A stretch of DNA of 64,000 nt. Origin: an uncultured Oscillibacter sp. Lineage in GTDB: Bacteria > Bacillota > Clostridia > Oscillospirales > Oscillospiraceae. The stretch is taken from the NCBI RefSeq assembly GCF_910579365.1, contig NZ_CAJTUX010000006.1:1-64000 (forward strand), read 5' to 3'. A program made the translations under genes and the position numbers. Below are positions 49,444 through 57,790 of this stretch, piece after piece (position 1 is the first letter of the stretch; every line of letters starts with the position of its first letter). Below the pieces are notes generated by a model. That model worked only from the letters and a program-made list of their open reading frames with translations, was not told where the DNA came from and ran no database searches.

Positions 49444-50853
49444 ATGCCGCAATCCCCCGATTTCACCGGCCTTTTTGACGACGACATCAACCTCCGGGGC
49501 CTCTTCGACATCCTCAGCCCCGAGAACAACCTGGTCCTGGCCGACGATATGATGCTCTCCGACGCCAAGGGGATCATCCTCCGGGTCAGCGAGAGCTATG
49601 AGAAGAACTTCGGCTTCGTCCACGACTCCATCGTGGGCCGCTCCGCCTTCGACCTGGAGGCCGACGGCACCTTCTCCCCCTGCGTCACCGCCGAGGTCAT
49701 CCGCCAGCGGAAGAAGATCACCGCCACCCAGACCATCAACCACTCCCACAAAAACGTCATGACCGTGGGCATCCCCCTGTTCGACCGCGGCGGCGAGCTG
49801 AAGTTCGCCGTCTGCTTCAACACGGTCTCCATGGAGCAGATCAACGCCATTCAGCGGAACTACCGCCACCTCCAGGACTCCCTCCAGCAGTATACCCAGG
49901 AGATCGCCGAGCTCCGCACCCGGGCCACCTCCACCAGCCTGATCTTCAAAAGCGCCTCCATGCAGCGCCTTTGGACGCTGATGCAGAACACCGCCAACAC
50001 CAAGGCCAATATCCTCATCACCGGAGAGACCGGCGTGGGGAAAAGCGCCGTGGCCAAGGCCATTCACGCCATGAGCAGCCGGGCCGAGGGGCCCTTCATC
50101 GAGGTCAACTGCGCCGTGCTCCACGAAAACCTCATCGAGTCGGAGCTCTTCGGCTATGAGAAGGGCGCCTTCACCGGGGCCTCCAGCTCCGGCAAGATCG
50201 GCAAGATCGAGCTGGCCAACAACGGCACCCTCTTCCTGGACGAAATCGGCGAGCTCCCCGCCCACATCCAGTCCAAGCTCCTCCAGCTCATTCAGGAGAA
50301 AACCATTGAGCGCCTCTCCGGCAACAAGCGCATCGAGCTGGACTTCCGCCTGCTGGTGGCCACCAACCGGAATCTGGAGGAGGCCGTCCAGCGGGGCCTC
50401 TTCCGCTCTGACCTCTTCTACCGGCTCAATGTCATCCGCATTCACATTCCGCCTCTGCGCCAGCGGCGGGAGGATATCCTCCCCCTGGCCCACCAGTTCC
50501 TGGCCCGCTTCTGCGGGGAGTATGAGAAGAACCTCGCCTTCAGTCCCCGTCTGCTGGCTTTTCTGGAGCGGTACGACTGGCCGGGCAACGTCCGCCAGCT
50601 GGAAAACCTGATGGAGCGGCTGGCCATCACCGTCCAGGACCCCATTCTGGACCTGCGGCACCTCCCGGCGGAATACGCGGAGGACTCCCCCTCCCCCGCC
50701 CGGGAGGGTACCCTGGCGGAGCGGATGGATGCCTACGAGGGTCAGATCATCCGGGAGTCCTACCGCCGCTGGGGCACCACCGTGGCGGTGGCCAAAGAGC
50801 TGGGCATCTCCCAGGCCACGGCGGCCCGGAAGGTGGCCAAGTACGTGAAATGA
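49444..50853 (+). CDS. Sigma-54-dependent transcriptional activator with PAS domain
   Basis: 469 residues. The N-terminal PAS region (about residues 30-140; LSDAKGIILRVSESYEKNFG) is the sensor. The AAA+ domain (about 175-400) has Walker A GETGVGKSAVAKAIH, the sigma-54-contacting loop GYEKGAFTGA, Walker B GTLFLDEIGELP and the arginine region RSDLFYRLNVIRIHIPPLRQR. A Fis-like HTH (YRRWGTTVAVAKELGISQAT) ends it. There is no receiver domain, so it responds to a small molecule or redox rather than phosphorylation. rpoN follows 64 bases downstream. Its target genes are not evident here: I saw no -24/-12 promoter in the window. Confidence 0.92.
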   Translation: MPQSPDFTGLFDDDINLRGLFDILSPENNLVLADDMMLSDAKGIILRVSESYEKNFGFVHDSIVGRSAFDLEADGTFSPCVTAEVIRQRKKITATQTINHSHKNVMTVGIPLFDRGGELKFAVCFNTVSMEQINAIQRNYRHLQDSLQQYTQEIAELRTRATSTSLIFKSASMQRLWTLMQNTANTKANILITGETGVGKSAVAKAIHAMSSRAEGPFIEVNCAVLHENLIESELFGYEKGAFTGASSSGKIGKIELANNGTLFLDEIGELPAHIQSKLLQLIQEKTIERLSGNKRIELDFRLLVATNRNLEEAVQRGLFRSDLFYRLNVIRIHIPPLRQRREDILPLAHQFLARFCGEYEKNLAFSPRLLAFLERYDWPGNVRQLENLMERLAITVQDPILDLRHLPAEYAEDSPSPAREGTLAERMDAYEGQIIRESYRRWGTTVAVAKELGISQATAARKVAKYVK

Positions 50854-50917
50854 ACCCCCGGACACCGCCGGGGAAACGGCCTGACCGGAGGGTCAGGTCC
50901 CGCAGGAGGGCCCTTTC

Positions 50918-52249
50918 ATGAGTCTCGTCCAATTAAAAACCGAGCTGCGGCAGGAACTGAAGCTGACGCCCCAGCTGATGCAGTCCATGGAAGTCTTGCA
51001 GATGACCTCCCAGGAGCTGCTGGAGTACATCGGCCGGATGGCGGAGGAAAACCCCCTCCTGGACCAGTCCGACCCGCCGGAGCGGGCCTATGACGAGCTC
51101 CGCCGGCAGGCCAGCTGGGTGGACGGCGCTCTGGGGAACCGGGCCACCTTCACCCACGAGGAGACCGCCCTGGAACGCGGGGCGGCGGACAGCGGGATGG
51201 AGAGCCTTGCCGCCTTTCTCCGGGACCAGCTGCACCGCCTCCGGCTGCCAAAGCCCCTGAAGGCCCTCTGCGATTATCTGGCGGAGCTGGTGGACGAGGA
51301 CGGCTACCTGGCCCAGGAGGACCTGGACGGCCTGACGGAGCTGAACATCCCCCAGGCCCTGACGGATCAGGCCCTGGAAACCCTCCAGAGCCTGGACCCC
51401 CCGGGAGTGGGGGCCCGGTCCCTGTCCGAGTGCCTGCTCCTTCAGCTCAGCCGCCGGGAGGGGGCGGACCCCCTGGCCATGGACCTCGCCGCCCGCTTCC
51501 TCCCGGAGCTGGGGCGGAAGCACTACGCCGCCATCGCCCAGAAGCTGGGAACCACGGCGGAGGCCATCCGGGCGGCGGAGCGGGTCATCTCCTCTCTGGA
51601 GCCCCATCCCGGCCGGGCCTTCCTTCCCGCCGGTCCCGCCGTGTGCATCCGGCCGGACGTCTTTGTCGCCCAGCTGGAGGGGGAGCTGCGGGTGGTGCTG
51701 AACGAGTACTACCTGCCCCGCATCTCCGTCAACGACTACTACCTCCGCCTGCTGAAAAGCTCCGGCGACCCGGAGACCCGGGACTACCTCCGCCAGAAAC
51801 TCCGCCAGGCCAAATGGCTGCTGGACAGTCTGGAGCGCCGGGGCGGCACCCTCCGCCGCTGCGCGGAGGCCGCGCTGGAGGCACAGCGCCCCTTCTTCGC
51901 CGGGGAGACAGGGGAGCTGACTCCCATGACCCTCTCCGCCCTGGCGGAGAAGCTGGAGCTCCATCCCTCCACGGTCTCCCGTGCCATCCGGGGAAAGTAC
52001 TTGCAGTGCCGCCAGGGCACCTACCCGCTGCGGTACTTTTTCAGTCTGCCGGTGGGAGGCGGCGTTTCCCGTCAGGCGGTGAAGCAGACCCTTCTGGCCC
52101 TCTTCCGGGAGGAGGACCCCCGCCGCCCCTTCAGCGACCAGGACCTCTGCCGCCTCCTGGCGGACCGGGGCATCTTCGTGGCCCGGCGGACAGTGACCAA
52201 ATACCGTCTGGAGCTGGGCGTCGGCTCCTCGGCGGCCCGGCGGAAATAG
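50918..52249 (+). CDS. rpoN: RNA polymerase sigma-54 factor
   Basis: 443 residues. Region I is glutamine/leucine-rich (LKTELRQELKLTPQLMQSME), the core-binding region follows, and the C-terminal DNA-binding part includes LSALAEKLELHPSTVSRAIRGKYLQC and the RpoN box VARRTVTKYRLELGV. Slightly shorter than the about 475-residue average but with all regions. The adjacent PAS-type enhancer-binding protein makes a dedicated sigma-54 regulatory pair. Confidence 0.96.
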   Translation: MSLVQLKTELRQELKLTPQLMQSMEVLQMTSQELLEYIGRMAEENPLLDQSDPPERAYDELRRQASWVDGALGNRATFTHEETALERGAADSGMESLAAFLRDQLHRLRLPKPLKALCDYLAELVDEDGYLAQEDLDGLTELNIPQALTDQALETLQSLDPPGVGARSLSECLLLQLSRREGADPLAMDLAARFLPELGRKHYAAIAQKLGTTAEAIRAAERVISSLEPHPGRAFLPAGPAVCIRPDVFVAQLEGELRVVLNEYYLPRISVNDYYLRLLKSSGDPETRDYLRQKLRQAKWLLDSLERRGGTLRRCAEAALEAQRPFFAGETGELTPMTLSALAEKLELHPSTVSRAIRGKYLQCRQGTYPLRYFFSLPVGGGVSRQAVKQTLLALFREEDPRRPFSDQDLCRLLADRGIFVARRTVTKYRLELGVGSSAARRK

Positions 52250-52266
52250 GAAGAGGGAAAAGAAGC

Positions 52267-52294
52267 CCCGCCGTCAAAGGCGGGAAGCGCTTTT
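52267..52294 (+). terminator. Terminator after rpoN
   Basis: CCCGCC-GTCAAA-GGCGGG stem followed by AAGCGCTTTT. Confidence 0.65.
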
Positions 52295-52357
52295 CGCGTA
52301 TGCGTTTCCGAAGCGCTCAGCCCCACGCTCCCGCAATACGGCGCGGGACAAGGCCCC

Positions 52358-52861
52358 TCAATAGGCGCTGATGTCCAGACTCTCGTCGTCCTCGCCCTTC
52401 TCGATCTTTCGGACCTCCACGAAATACTTCACGCTGGAACTGACCTCCACCTGGACCCGGTCCCCCACCCGTTTGCCCAAGAGCGCCTTTCCCACCGGGG
52501 ACTCCTTGCTCACCAGCCCCTTCAGGGCGTCCTGCCGGAGGGTCGTCACAATGCGGACGTCCATCTCCCGTTTCGCCATCTCGTTGTAAATCGTCACCCG
52601 GTCAAAGAGGCCCACGGCGTCCTCCGTTCCCTGGACCTCGATAACCTTCGCCGTGCGGATCATCCGCTCCAGATACCGGATGCGGCTGTCGTTGCGGTTC
52701 TTGGCCTGCTTGGCGCACTTGTACTCAAAATTCTCGCTGAGGTCCCCAAAGGCCCGGGCGGTCTGGACCTCCTCAATCAATTGGGGCCGCAGGACCCGGA
52801 CCCGGTGGTCCAGCTCCTCCCGCATCTTCCTGATATCCACGGCCGTCAGCTCGTCATACAC
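52358..52861 (-). CDS. greA: Transcript cleavage factor GreA
   Basis: 167-residue GreA/GreB protein that rescues arrested RNA polymerase. The coiled-coil N-terminus has LIEEVQTARAFGDLSENFEYKCAKQAKN with the acidic tip residues (DLSENFEY), and the C-terminal FKBP-like domain has ALLGKRVGDRVQVE. The start is GTG 52861 with AGGAGG upstream; an in-frame ATG pair at about 52900 cannot be used since it lies in the promoter -10 box. Confidence 0.93.
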   Translation of the reverse strand: MYDELTAVDIRKMREELDHRVRVLRPQLIEEVQTARAFGDLSENFEYKCAKQAKNRNDSRIRYLERMIRTAKVIEVQGTEDAVGLFDRVTIYNEMAKREMDVRIVTTLRQDALKGLVSKESPVGKALLGKRVGDRVQVEVSSSVKYFVEVRKIEKGEDDESLDISAY

Positions 52862-52895
52862 GGCAGATTCCTCCTTCGCGTTTTTCTGCCGCTCC

Positions 52896-52924
52896 ATCAT
52901 AGCCGCTTCCGCCGCCCCTGTCAA
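52896..52924 (-). promoter_or_regulatory. Promoter for greA
   Basis: Minus strand TTGACA (52924-52919), 17-base spacer, TATGAT (52901-52896). Its position fixes the greA start downstream of the ATG codons it contains. Confidence 0.85.
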
Positions 52925-52931
52925 GCCGCCC

Positions 52932-52960
52932 TTGACGGCGGGGCCGGAGAATGTTATCCT
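52932..52960 (+). promoter_or_regulatory. Promoter for yqeC-yqeB-selD
   Basis: TTGACG (52932-52937), 17-base spacer, TATCCT (52955-52960), divergent from the greA promoter. Confidence 0.65.
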
Positions 52961-52991
52961 ATGAAAAGAACAACGAATGGGAGGAGCCGCC

Positions 52992-53666
52992 ATGGGCCTG
53001 GCCGAACTGCTGGACATCCGTCCCGGCGTCACCGCCGTCATCGGCGGCGGCGGAAAAACCACCTTGCTGCGAATCTTGGGGGAGGAGCTGGCGGCCAAGG
53101 GCGCCCGGGTCCTCCTCTGCGCCACCACGAAGATTTTTCCCTTTCCGGACCTGGAAAACCGCACGGATCCTTCCGAGGAGGCCCTGGAGAAGGCGCTGGC
53201 GTCCCGCCGCCTCCTCTGCGCCGGGACCCCGGTCCCCGGCACGGGGAAGCTCACCGCCCCCGGCATCCCCATGGACAGGCTGGCGGCGCTGGCGGACTAT
53301 GTGCTGGCGGAGGCCGACGGGTCGGCGGGCCGCCCCCTCAAGGCCCACGCCCCCCACGAGCCGGTGATTCCCCCCGAGGCCAATCAGACCGTCTGCGTCG
53401 TGGGGGCCTCCGGCTTCGGCCTGCCCATCGCCCGGGCCGCCCACCGTCCCGGCCTGTACGCCCGGCTGGCCGGAACCGGCGAGAGCGCGCCGGCCTCTCC
53501 GGAGACGGAGGCGGCGGTGCTGCTGGCGGAGGCCCTCCATTCCCGGGTTTTCATCAATCAAACCGAGACGGCGGAGGCCCGCGCACAGGCCGCCGCCCTG
53601 GCGGCGCTGCTGCCCTGCCCCACGGCGGCGGGGGCGCTGCAAAGAAAGGAGTTTTGTCCATGTTAG
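52992..53666 (+). CDS. yqeC: Selenium cofactor biosynthesis protein YqeC
   Basis: 224-residue P-loop protein needed in selenium-dependent molybdenum hydroxylase maturation. P-loop VIGGGGKTTLLRILGEEL, CATTKIFPFPDLEN, VLAEADGSAGRPLKAHAPHE and the later GASGFGLPI are family features. ATG 52992 follows GGGAGGAG. The gene overlaps yqeB by seven bases. No selA or selB is in the window, but the link to selD is direct. Confidence 0.87.
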   Translation: MGLAELLDIRPGVTAVIGGGGKTTLLRILGEELAAKGARVLLCATTKIFPFPDLENRTDPSEEALEKALASRRLLCAGTPVPGTGKLTAPGIPMDRLAALADYVLAEADGSAGRPLKAHAPHEPVIPPEANQTVCVVGASGFGLPIARAAHRPGLYARLAGTGESAPASPETEAAVLLAEALHSRVFINQTETAEARAQAAALAALLPCPTAAGALQRKEFCPC

Positions 53667-54454
53667 CGGTTATTCGCGGGGCCGGGGACCTGGCTACCGG
53701 CGTGGCCCTCCGCCTCTGGCGGGCGGGAATCCGGGTGGTCATGACCGACCTGGAGCAGCCCACCGCCATCCGGCGGACCGTGGCCTTCTCCCAGGCCATC
53801 GTCCACGGGGAGGCAACGGTGGAGGACGTGACCGCCCGGCGGGCGGAGTCCCCTGTCCAGGCCCTGGAGCTGCTGCGCGGCGGCGTCATCCCGGTGCTGG
53901 CGGACCCCCAGGGGGCCTGCATCCCCGCCTTGATGCCCGGCGCGGTGGTGGACGCCATCCTCGCCAAGCGGAACCTGGGCACGAGAATTACCGACGCTCC
54001 GGTGGTCATCGGCGTGGGCCCCGGCTTCACGGCGGGAGTGGACTGCCACGCCGTGGTGGAGACCATGCGGGGCCACTATCTGGGCCGGGCCCTCTACCAG
54101 GGCAGCGCCCAGCCCAACACCGGCATCCCCGGTCTCATCGGCGGCTTCGCCGGGGAGCGGGTCCTCCGGGCCCCGGCGGACGGGGTCTTTCACCAGCTTC
54201 TGGACATCGGCGCTCAGGTGAAGACGGGGGACGCCGCCGGCGAGGTGGACGGCGTTCCCATGCGCTGCACCCTGGACGGCGTGCTCCGGGGCATCCTGCC
54301 GGAGGGAACCCCGGTCCATCGGGGCATGAAGTCCGGGGACATCGACCCCCGCTGTAAAATCGAGCACTGCTACTGCGCCAGCGACAAAGCCCTCGCCGTG
54401 GGCGGCGGCGTGCTGGAGGCCCTGCTGTGCCTCTCCGGTCTGTTGAAATGTTAG
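53660..54454 (+). CDS. yqeB: Selenium-dependent molybdenum hydroxylase maturation protein YqeB (EF2563 family)
   Basis: 264 residues with a Rossmann start VIRGAGDLATGVALRLWRAG and the family's VADPQGACIPAL-type segment (LADPQGACIPALMPGAVVDA). The middle reads VVIGVGPGFTAGVDCHAVVETMRGH, and the C-terminus has a lipoyl-like insertion (LRAPADGVFHQLLDIGAQVKTGD) and a cysteine pair CKIEHCYCASDKAL. YqeB is a marker of labile-selenium molybdenum hydroxylases such as xanthine dehydrogenase. It overlaps yqeC and precedes selD by 38 bases. The hydroxylase itself is not in this window. Confidence 0.88.
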   Translation: MLAVIRGAGDLATGVALRLWRAGIRVVMTDLEQPTAIRRTVAFSQAIVHGEATVEDVTARRAESPVQALELLRGGVIPVLADPQGACIPALMPGAVVDAILAKRNLGTRITDAPVVIGVGPGFTAGVDCHAVVETMRGHYLGRALYQGSAQPNTGIPGLIGGFAGERVLRAPADGVFHQLLDIGAQVKTGDAAGEVDGVPMRCTLDGVLRGILPEGTPVHRGMKSGDIDPRCKIEHCYCASDKALAVGGGVLEALLCLSGLLKC

Positions 54455-54492
54455 AACAGAATACGAATTGTATAAAAACAGGAGGGTATTTC

Positions 54493-55533
54493 ATGGCTGA
54501 AAACGAAGTGAAGCTGACAAAGCTGGCCAAGTGCGCCGGCTGCGGCGCGAAGGTGGGGGCCGGGACTCTGGCCCAGCTCCTGGAGGGCATTCAGGTCCAC
54601 CGGGACCCCAATCTGCTGGTGGGCTTTGACCGCAGTGACGACGCCTCGGTCTACAAGCTCTCCGATGAGCTGGCCCTGGTGCAGACGGTGGACTTCTTCC
54701 CCCCCATCGCCGACGACCCCTATCTCTTCGGCCAGATCGCCGCCGCCAACGCCCTTTCGGACGTCTACGCCATGGGCGGCGAGCCCAAGCTGTGCCTGAA
54801 CATTATGGCCGTCCCCAAGGACATGCCCCCCGAGACGGTCCACGAGCTTCTTCGGGGGGGATATGACAAGGTGTATGAGGCCGGGGCCCTCATCACCGGG
54901 GGCCACAGCATTCTGGACGACGAGCCCAAGTACGGCCTGGCCGTCACCGGCTTCGTCCATCCGGACAAGATGCTGACCAACTCCGGCGCGCGGCCCGGGG
55001 ACGCGCTTCTTTTCACCAAGCCCATCGGCACCGGCGTGCTGACCACCGCCGCCAAGGCGGATATGGCCTCGGCGGAGAGCATGGCCCGGGCCCACCGGCT
55101 GATGACCACGCTGAACAAGGCCGCCCGGGACCTCATGGTGCGACGCCGGGTTCACGCCTGCACGGACGTGACGGGTTTCGGCCTCCTGGGCCACAGCCTG
55201 GAGATGGCCCAGGGCAGCGGCGTGGAGCTGGAGATCGACGTGGGAGCCGTGGACTTCTTCCCGGAGGCTGCGGAGCTGGCGAAGATGGGCGTCCTGCCCG
55301 AGGGCATGTATCGCAACCGCGCCTTTGCCGAGAGCTCCGTGGACCCGGGAACGGCGGAGCTCTGGCAGCAGGACCTTCTCTATGACCCCCAGACCTCCGG
55401 CGGACTGCTGATGGCGGTGGACCCGGAGGACGCGGAGGCGCTGTTCCAGGAGCTGAAGGGCGCGGTTCCCAGCGCCCAGCGGCTGGGCACGGTCCGGGAG
55501 TACCGGGGCGGAAAGCGGATTTTCCTGAAATAA
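54493..55533 (+). CDS. selD: Selenide, water dikinase
   Basis: 346-residue selenophosphate synthetase. The catalytic Cys and Lys are in KCAGCGAKVGAGTLAQLL near residue 17-20 (cysteine, not selenocysteine), followed by VQTVDFFPPIADDPYLFGQI, AANALSDVYAMGGEP and TGGHSILDDEPKYGLAVTG. The C-terminal half has ACTDVTGFGLLGHSLEMA and YDPQTSGGLLMAV. Grouped with yqeC and yqeB, it most likely supplies selenophosphate for a molybdenum hydroxylase cofactor; Sec synthesis cannot be excluded. Confidence 0.96.
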   Translation: MAENEVKLTKLAKCAGCGAKVGAGTLAQLLEGIQVHRDPNLLVGFDRSDDASVYKLSDELALVQTVDFFPPIADDPYLFGQIAAANALSDVYAMGGEPKLCLNIMAVPKDMPPETVHELLRGGYDKVYEAGALITGGHSILDDEPKYGLAVTGFVHPDKMLTNSGARPGDALLFTKPIGTGVLTTAAKADMASAESMARAHRLMTTLNKAARDLMVRRRVHACTDVTGFGLLGHSLEMAQGSGVELEIDVGAVDFFPEAAELAKMGVLPEGMYRNRAFAESSVDPGTAELWQQDLLYDPQTSGGLLMAVDPEDAEALFQELKGAVPSAQRLGTVREYRGGKRIFLK

Positions 55534-55536
55534 GCG

Positions 55537-55570
55537 CGAAGCGGGGACGGCTCAGCCGTCCCCGCTTTCC
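55537..55570. terminator. Shared terminator between selD and the serpin gene
   Basis: A 13-bp stem (55539-55551 with 55555-55567) between two convergent genes. T-run is short on the plus strand (TTTCC), so it may serve both directions weakly. Confidence 0.65.
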
Positions 55571-56803
55571 TCACTCCATGCTGGTCACCGCCCCGATGAA
55601 CGCGGGCAGATTTGTCTCCCGGTCCACCAGCATGTACAGGAAGGGCCGGTCCAGATGCACCACCGGCACGGGGTCTTCCACCATCGTGCCGCCGGCGTCC
55701 ATGATTACCGCCGTGGCGGCCCCGGCCTCGGTCCCCTTCTCGTCCACGGCGATGCGGGTTTTGTGGAGCACCTGGCTGATGTACAGCGGCCCCAGGGACG
55801 ACTGCCCCATGCCGGAGAAGTCCGCCTCCCCCGCCTCAAAGGCGGCGGTTATCCCCATGGCCCGCAAACTGTCGTTCAGCTCCGCGCCGTATTCGCAGGA
55901 AAACCGCGGGACAGCGGCGTAGACCTCCCGCTCCTCCGCTCCTGCCAGCACCGCGTAAAGCCGCTCCCCGGTCAGGGAGGCGAGATAAGTCTCCAGCTCC
56001 ACGCCCTCCTCCGGCAGCAGGGCGGCGAAGGCCCACCGCCCGCCGGCGTAGGGCTTTTGGAAGCCCTGGGCCCCCGCGTCCTCCAGATAGGACCACTCGC
56101 TGGAGGACATCAGCGTCGCGGACTGCTTCCGGCCGTCCTCCGCGGTGAAAACCCGATTCTCCCAAACCTGGTCCTCCCGATAGACCGTCTCCCACTCCGC
56201 CTCCAGGGCCAGGGCGTTGACAAGGCACAGCATCGCCGTGTCGGAAAATTCCTCCACGATGCCGTCGATCATTCCGTGGGTGTTCTTCTCCACCCAACCG
56301 TTGATTTCCTTGACGGCGGCGGCGTCAAACCGGGAGGGGAAGACCTCCGCCTTGTACCACCCTGCCGCTGCGGCCAGGAATTCCCGGTCCGCCTCGAGCG
56401 TCCCGTCGTCCCGGAGCCAGAGGGCGTTGGCCAGGTCCACCCGGCAGGGCTTCTCCTTCGGCAAATCCGCCGCCCAGGCGGCAAGGGCCCCGTTCAGCCT
56501 CTCCACCGGCAGGCCCAGCGCGGTTTCCATTTGCGCCAGGGTCTCTCCCCGGGCCCCGTTGGCGGTCATGCCCAGGGCGGAGAGGACCGACAGGGGCGAG
56601 AGCAGAATATTCTCCCCCGTCCAGTTCTCCCGCAGCAGCGCCAGGGAGAACCCCGCCAGAGCAGCGGCGTCCCCCTCCTCCAGTTTCTCGGGGACCTCCA
56701 CGGAAGCGGGCTTCACGGTCTCGCTCAGGCTTCCGCTTCCGCCGCAGCCGGCGAGGCACAGCAGCGCCAGAACCAGGACGGATACGCGTTTCAGCGTCTT
56801 CAT
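55571..56803 (-). CDS. Serpin-family lipoprotein
   Basis: 410 residues: lipoprotein signal with lipobox LAGC (Cys20), then a serpin domain with NILLSPLSVLSALGMTANGA, LANALWL, FTAEDGRK and the C-terminal FLYMLVDRETNLPAFIGAV. The reactive-loop hinge is DEKGTEAGAATAVIMDAG, rich in small residues at P15-P9 as required for an inhibitory, loop-inserting serpin. The scissile bond falls roughly in the following GGTMVEDP; exact P1 is uncertain. Gut bacterial serpins inhibit host or bacterial serine proteases. Monocistronic. Confidence 0.92.
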   Translation of the reverse strand: MKTLKRVSVLVLALLCLAGCGGSGSLSETVKPASVEVPEKLEEGDAAALAGFSLALLRENWTGENILLSPLSVLSALGMTANGARGETLAQMETALGLPVERLNGALAAWAADLPKEKPCRVDLANALWLRDDGTLEADREFLAAAAGWYKAEVFPSRFDAAAVKEINGWVEKNTHGMIDGIVEEFSDTAMLCLVNALALEAEWETVYREDQVWENRVFTAEDGRKQSATLMSSSEWSYLEDAGAQGFQKPYAGGRWAFAALLPEEGVELETYLASLTGERLYAVLAGAEEREVYAAVPRFSCEYGAELNDSLRAMGITAAFEAGEADFSGMGQSSLGPLYISQVLHKTRIAVDEKGTEAGAATAVIMDAGGTMVEDPVPVVHLDRPFLYMLVDRETNLPAFIGAVTSME

Positions 56804-56967
56804 CAGGAAAACCTCCTTTTCCTCTTCTGCCCATTTAGACGGCAGACAGCGGCAAATGGTTTCGCCCGCCGCGAAATTTTTTGCCGCCCCGGCTTTCCCA
56901 TTGTTATTGTCTCGGGCAATTTGGGATGCAGGGAAATGGGACGTCTGTTAAAGAAGCAACCTATGAG

Positions 56968-56998
56968 AAAGGACCGCATTTCTGCGGTCCCTTTTTAT
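56968..56998. terminator. Terminator between serpin and XRE genes
   Basis: GGACCGCA (56971-56978) pairs with TGCGGTCC (56983-56990), then CTTTTTA on plus and TTTCTC on minus. Confidence 0.8.
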
Positions 56999-57024
56999 AG
57001 CCAGTCAGACTGTCCGGGCAGCGC

Positions 57025-57273
57025 TTACAGGGGAGCTTTCTGGTTTTGCGCCCTTGGATACGGCGTCGGGTCGTCGGTCAGACCCACCAAATAATCAATA
57101 GACACCTTATAGAACTGCGCGATTCGGATGATAATATTCAATTTGGGTTCACGGTTACCCAACTCATAGTTTTGGTATGCTCTTTCGGTAATATCGCAGT
57201 AAATCGCAACTTTGATTTGCGGAAGTCCCATTTCCTTCCGGCACTGCTTCAGCCGTTCCTGTAAAATACCCAT
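57025..57273 (-). CDS. XRE-family helix-turn-helix regulator
   Basis: 82 residues: LKQCRKEMGLPQIKVAIYCD, ITERAYQNYELGNREPKLN and IIRIAQFYKVSIDYLVGLTD form a typical XRE domain with a short proline-rich tail. It is divergent from the 86-residue gene at 57381 and parallels the pair at 42446-43016, though the HTH sequences differ. The region is less GC-rich than the surroundings, hinting at recent acquisition. Confidence 0.88.
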   Translation of the reverse strand: MGILQERLKQCRKEMGLPQIKVAIYCDITERAYQNYELGNREPKLNIIIRIAQFYKVSIDYLVGLTDDPTPYPRAQNQKAPL

Positions 57274-57298
57274 AATTAAAAATCACCAACGATTATGA

Positions 57299-57336
57299 TT
57301 GACAAAATAAGTATATGGAATTACAATCAAAGTAAT
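57299..57336 (+). promoter_or_regulatory. Promoter with overlapping inverted repeat
   Basis: TTGACA (57299-57304), 17-base spacer, TACAAT (57322-57327). The inverted repeat ATTAC (57320-57324) / GTAAT (57332-57336) overlaps the -10 box, as in the 42.7-kb pair. Confidence 0.65.
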
Positions 57337-57380
57337 ACCAACAATAATTGATGAATGTTTGTGTATGAAAGGTGATTTAT

Positions 57381-57641
57381 ATGATCGACGAAATGGGCTT
57401 TGAGTATTCAAGAAGCATGTACGAACAAGCAATCGGACGTGTAGTGCTGGACTATGTTGACAAGTTCAAGCCATATGAGCTGTCCCCCATCGTGGAGTCC
57501 GAAGCGCTGAAGGTGATTTGTAAGATCAGAGACGTTCTGAACAGCGACGACTTGGGAGACCCTGAGTGCTTCTACCGGATTGATGAAATCATAAGTGCGT
57601 TTGACAAGGTCGGCCTTTACACGCACCGGCATGATTGGTAA
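57381..57641 (+). CDS. Hypothetical 86-residue protein of a Clostridial small-protein family
   Basis: 86 residues starting MIDEMGFEYSRSMYEQAIG and ending with a pattern I remember in many Clostridia next to XRE regulators (DVLNSDDLGDPECFYRIDEI, then HRHDW at the end). No catalytic motif is visible; all-helical, acidic. GAAAGGTG sits 6 bases before ATG 57381. Its promoter overlaps an inverted repeat facing the XRE gene. Confidence 0.7.
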   Translation: MIDEMGFEYSRSMYEQAIGRVVLDYVDKFKPYELSPIVESEALKVICKIRDVLNSDDLGDPECFYRIDEIISAFDKVGLYTHRHDW

Positions 57642-57695
57642 ACGCGGAAACCGCTGGGCGCACAGATTTTTTGGCGGCAAATTTCTGAATTGCTC

Positions 57696-57724
57696 TTGAC
57701 CTTCCGGGAAAAATCCTTTAAAAT
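57696..57724 (+). promoter_or_regulatory. Promoter for the radical SAM gene
   Basis: TTGACC (57696-57701), 17-base spacer, TAAAAT (57719-57724). Confidence 0.7.
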
Positions 57725-57790
57725 AGGAATTTGCGTACGGCGCATTCCGCCGTGCCATCACCACTATAAACGGAAAGGCGAGACGACGTT

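Noticed and set aside
52897..52902. Upstream ATG start for greA
   Set aside because: These ATG codons lie within the greA promoter -10 box, so they would not be in the transcript.
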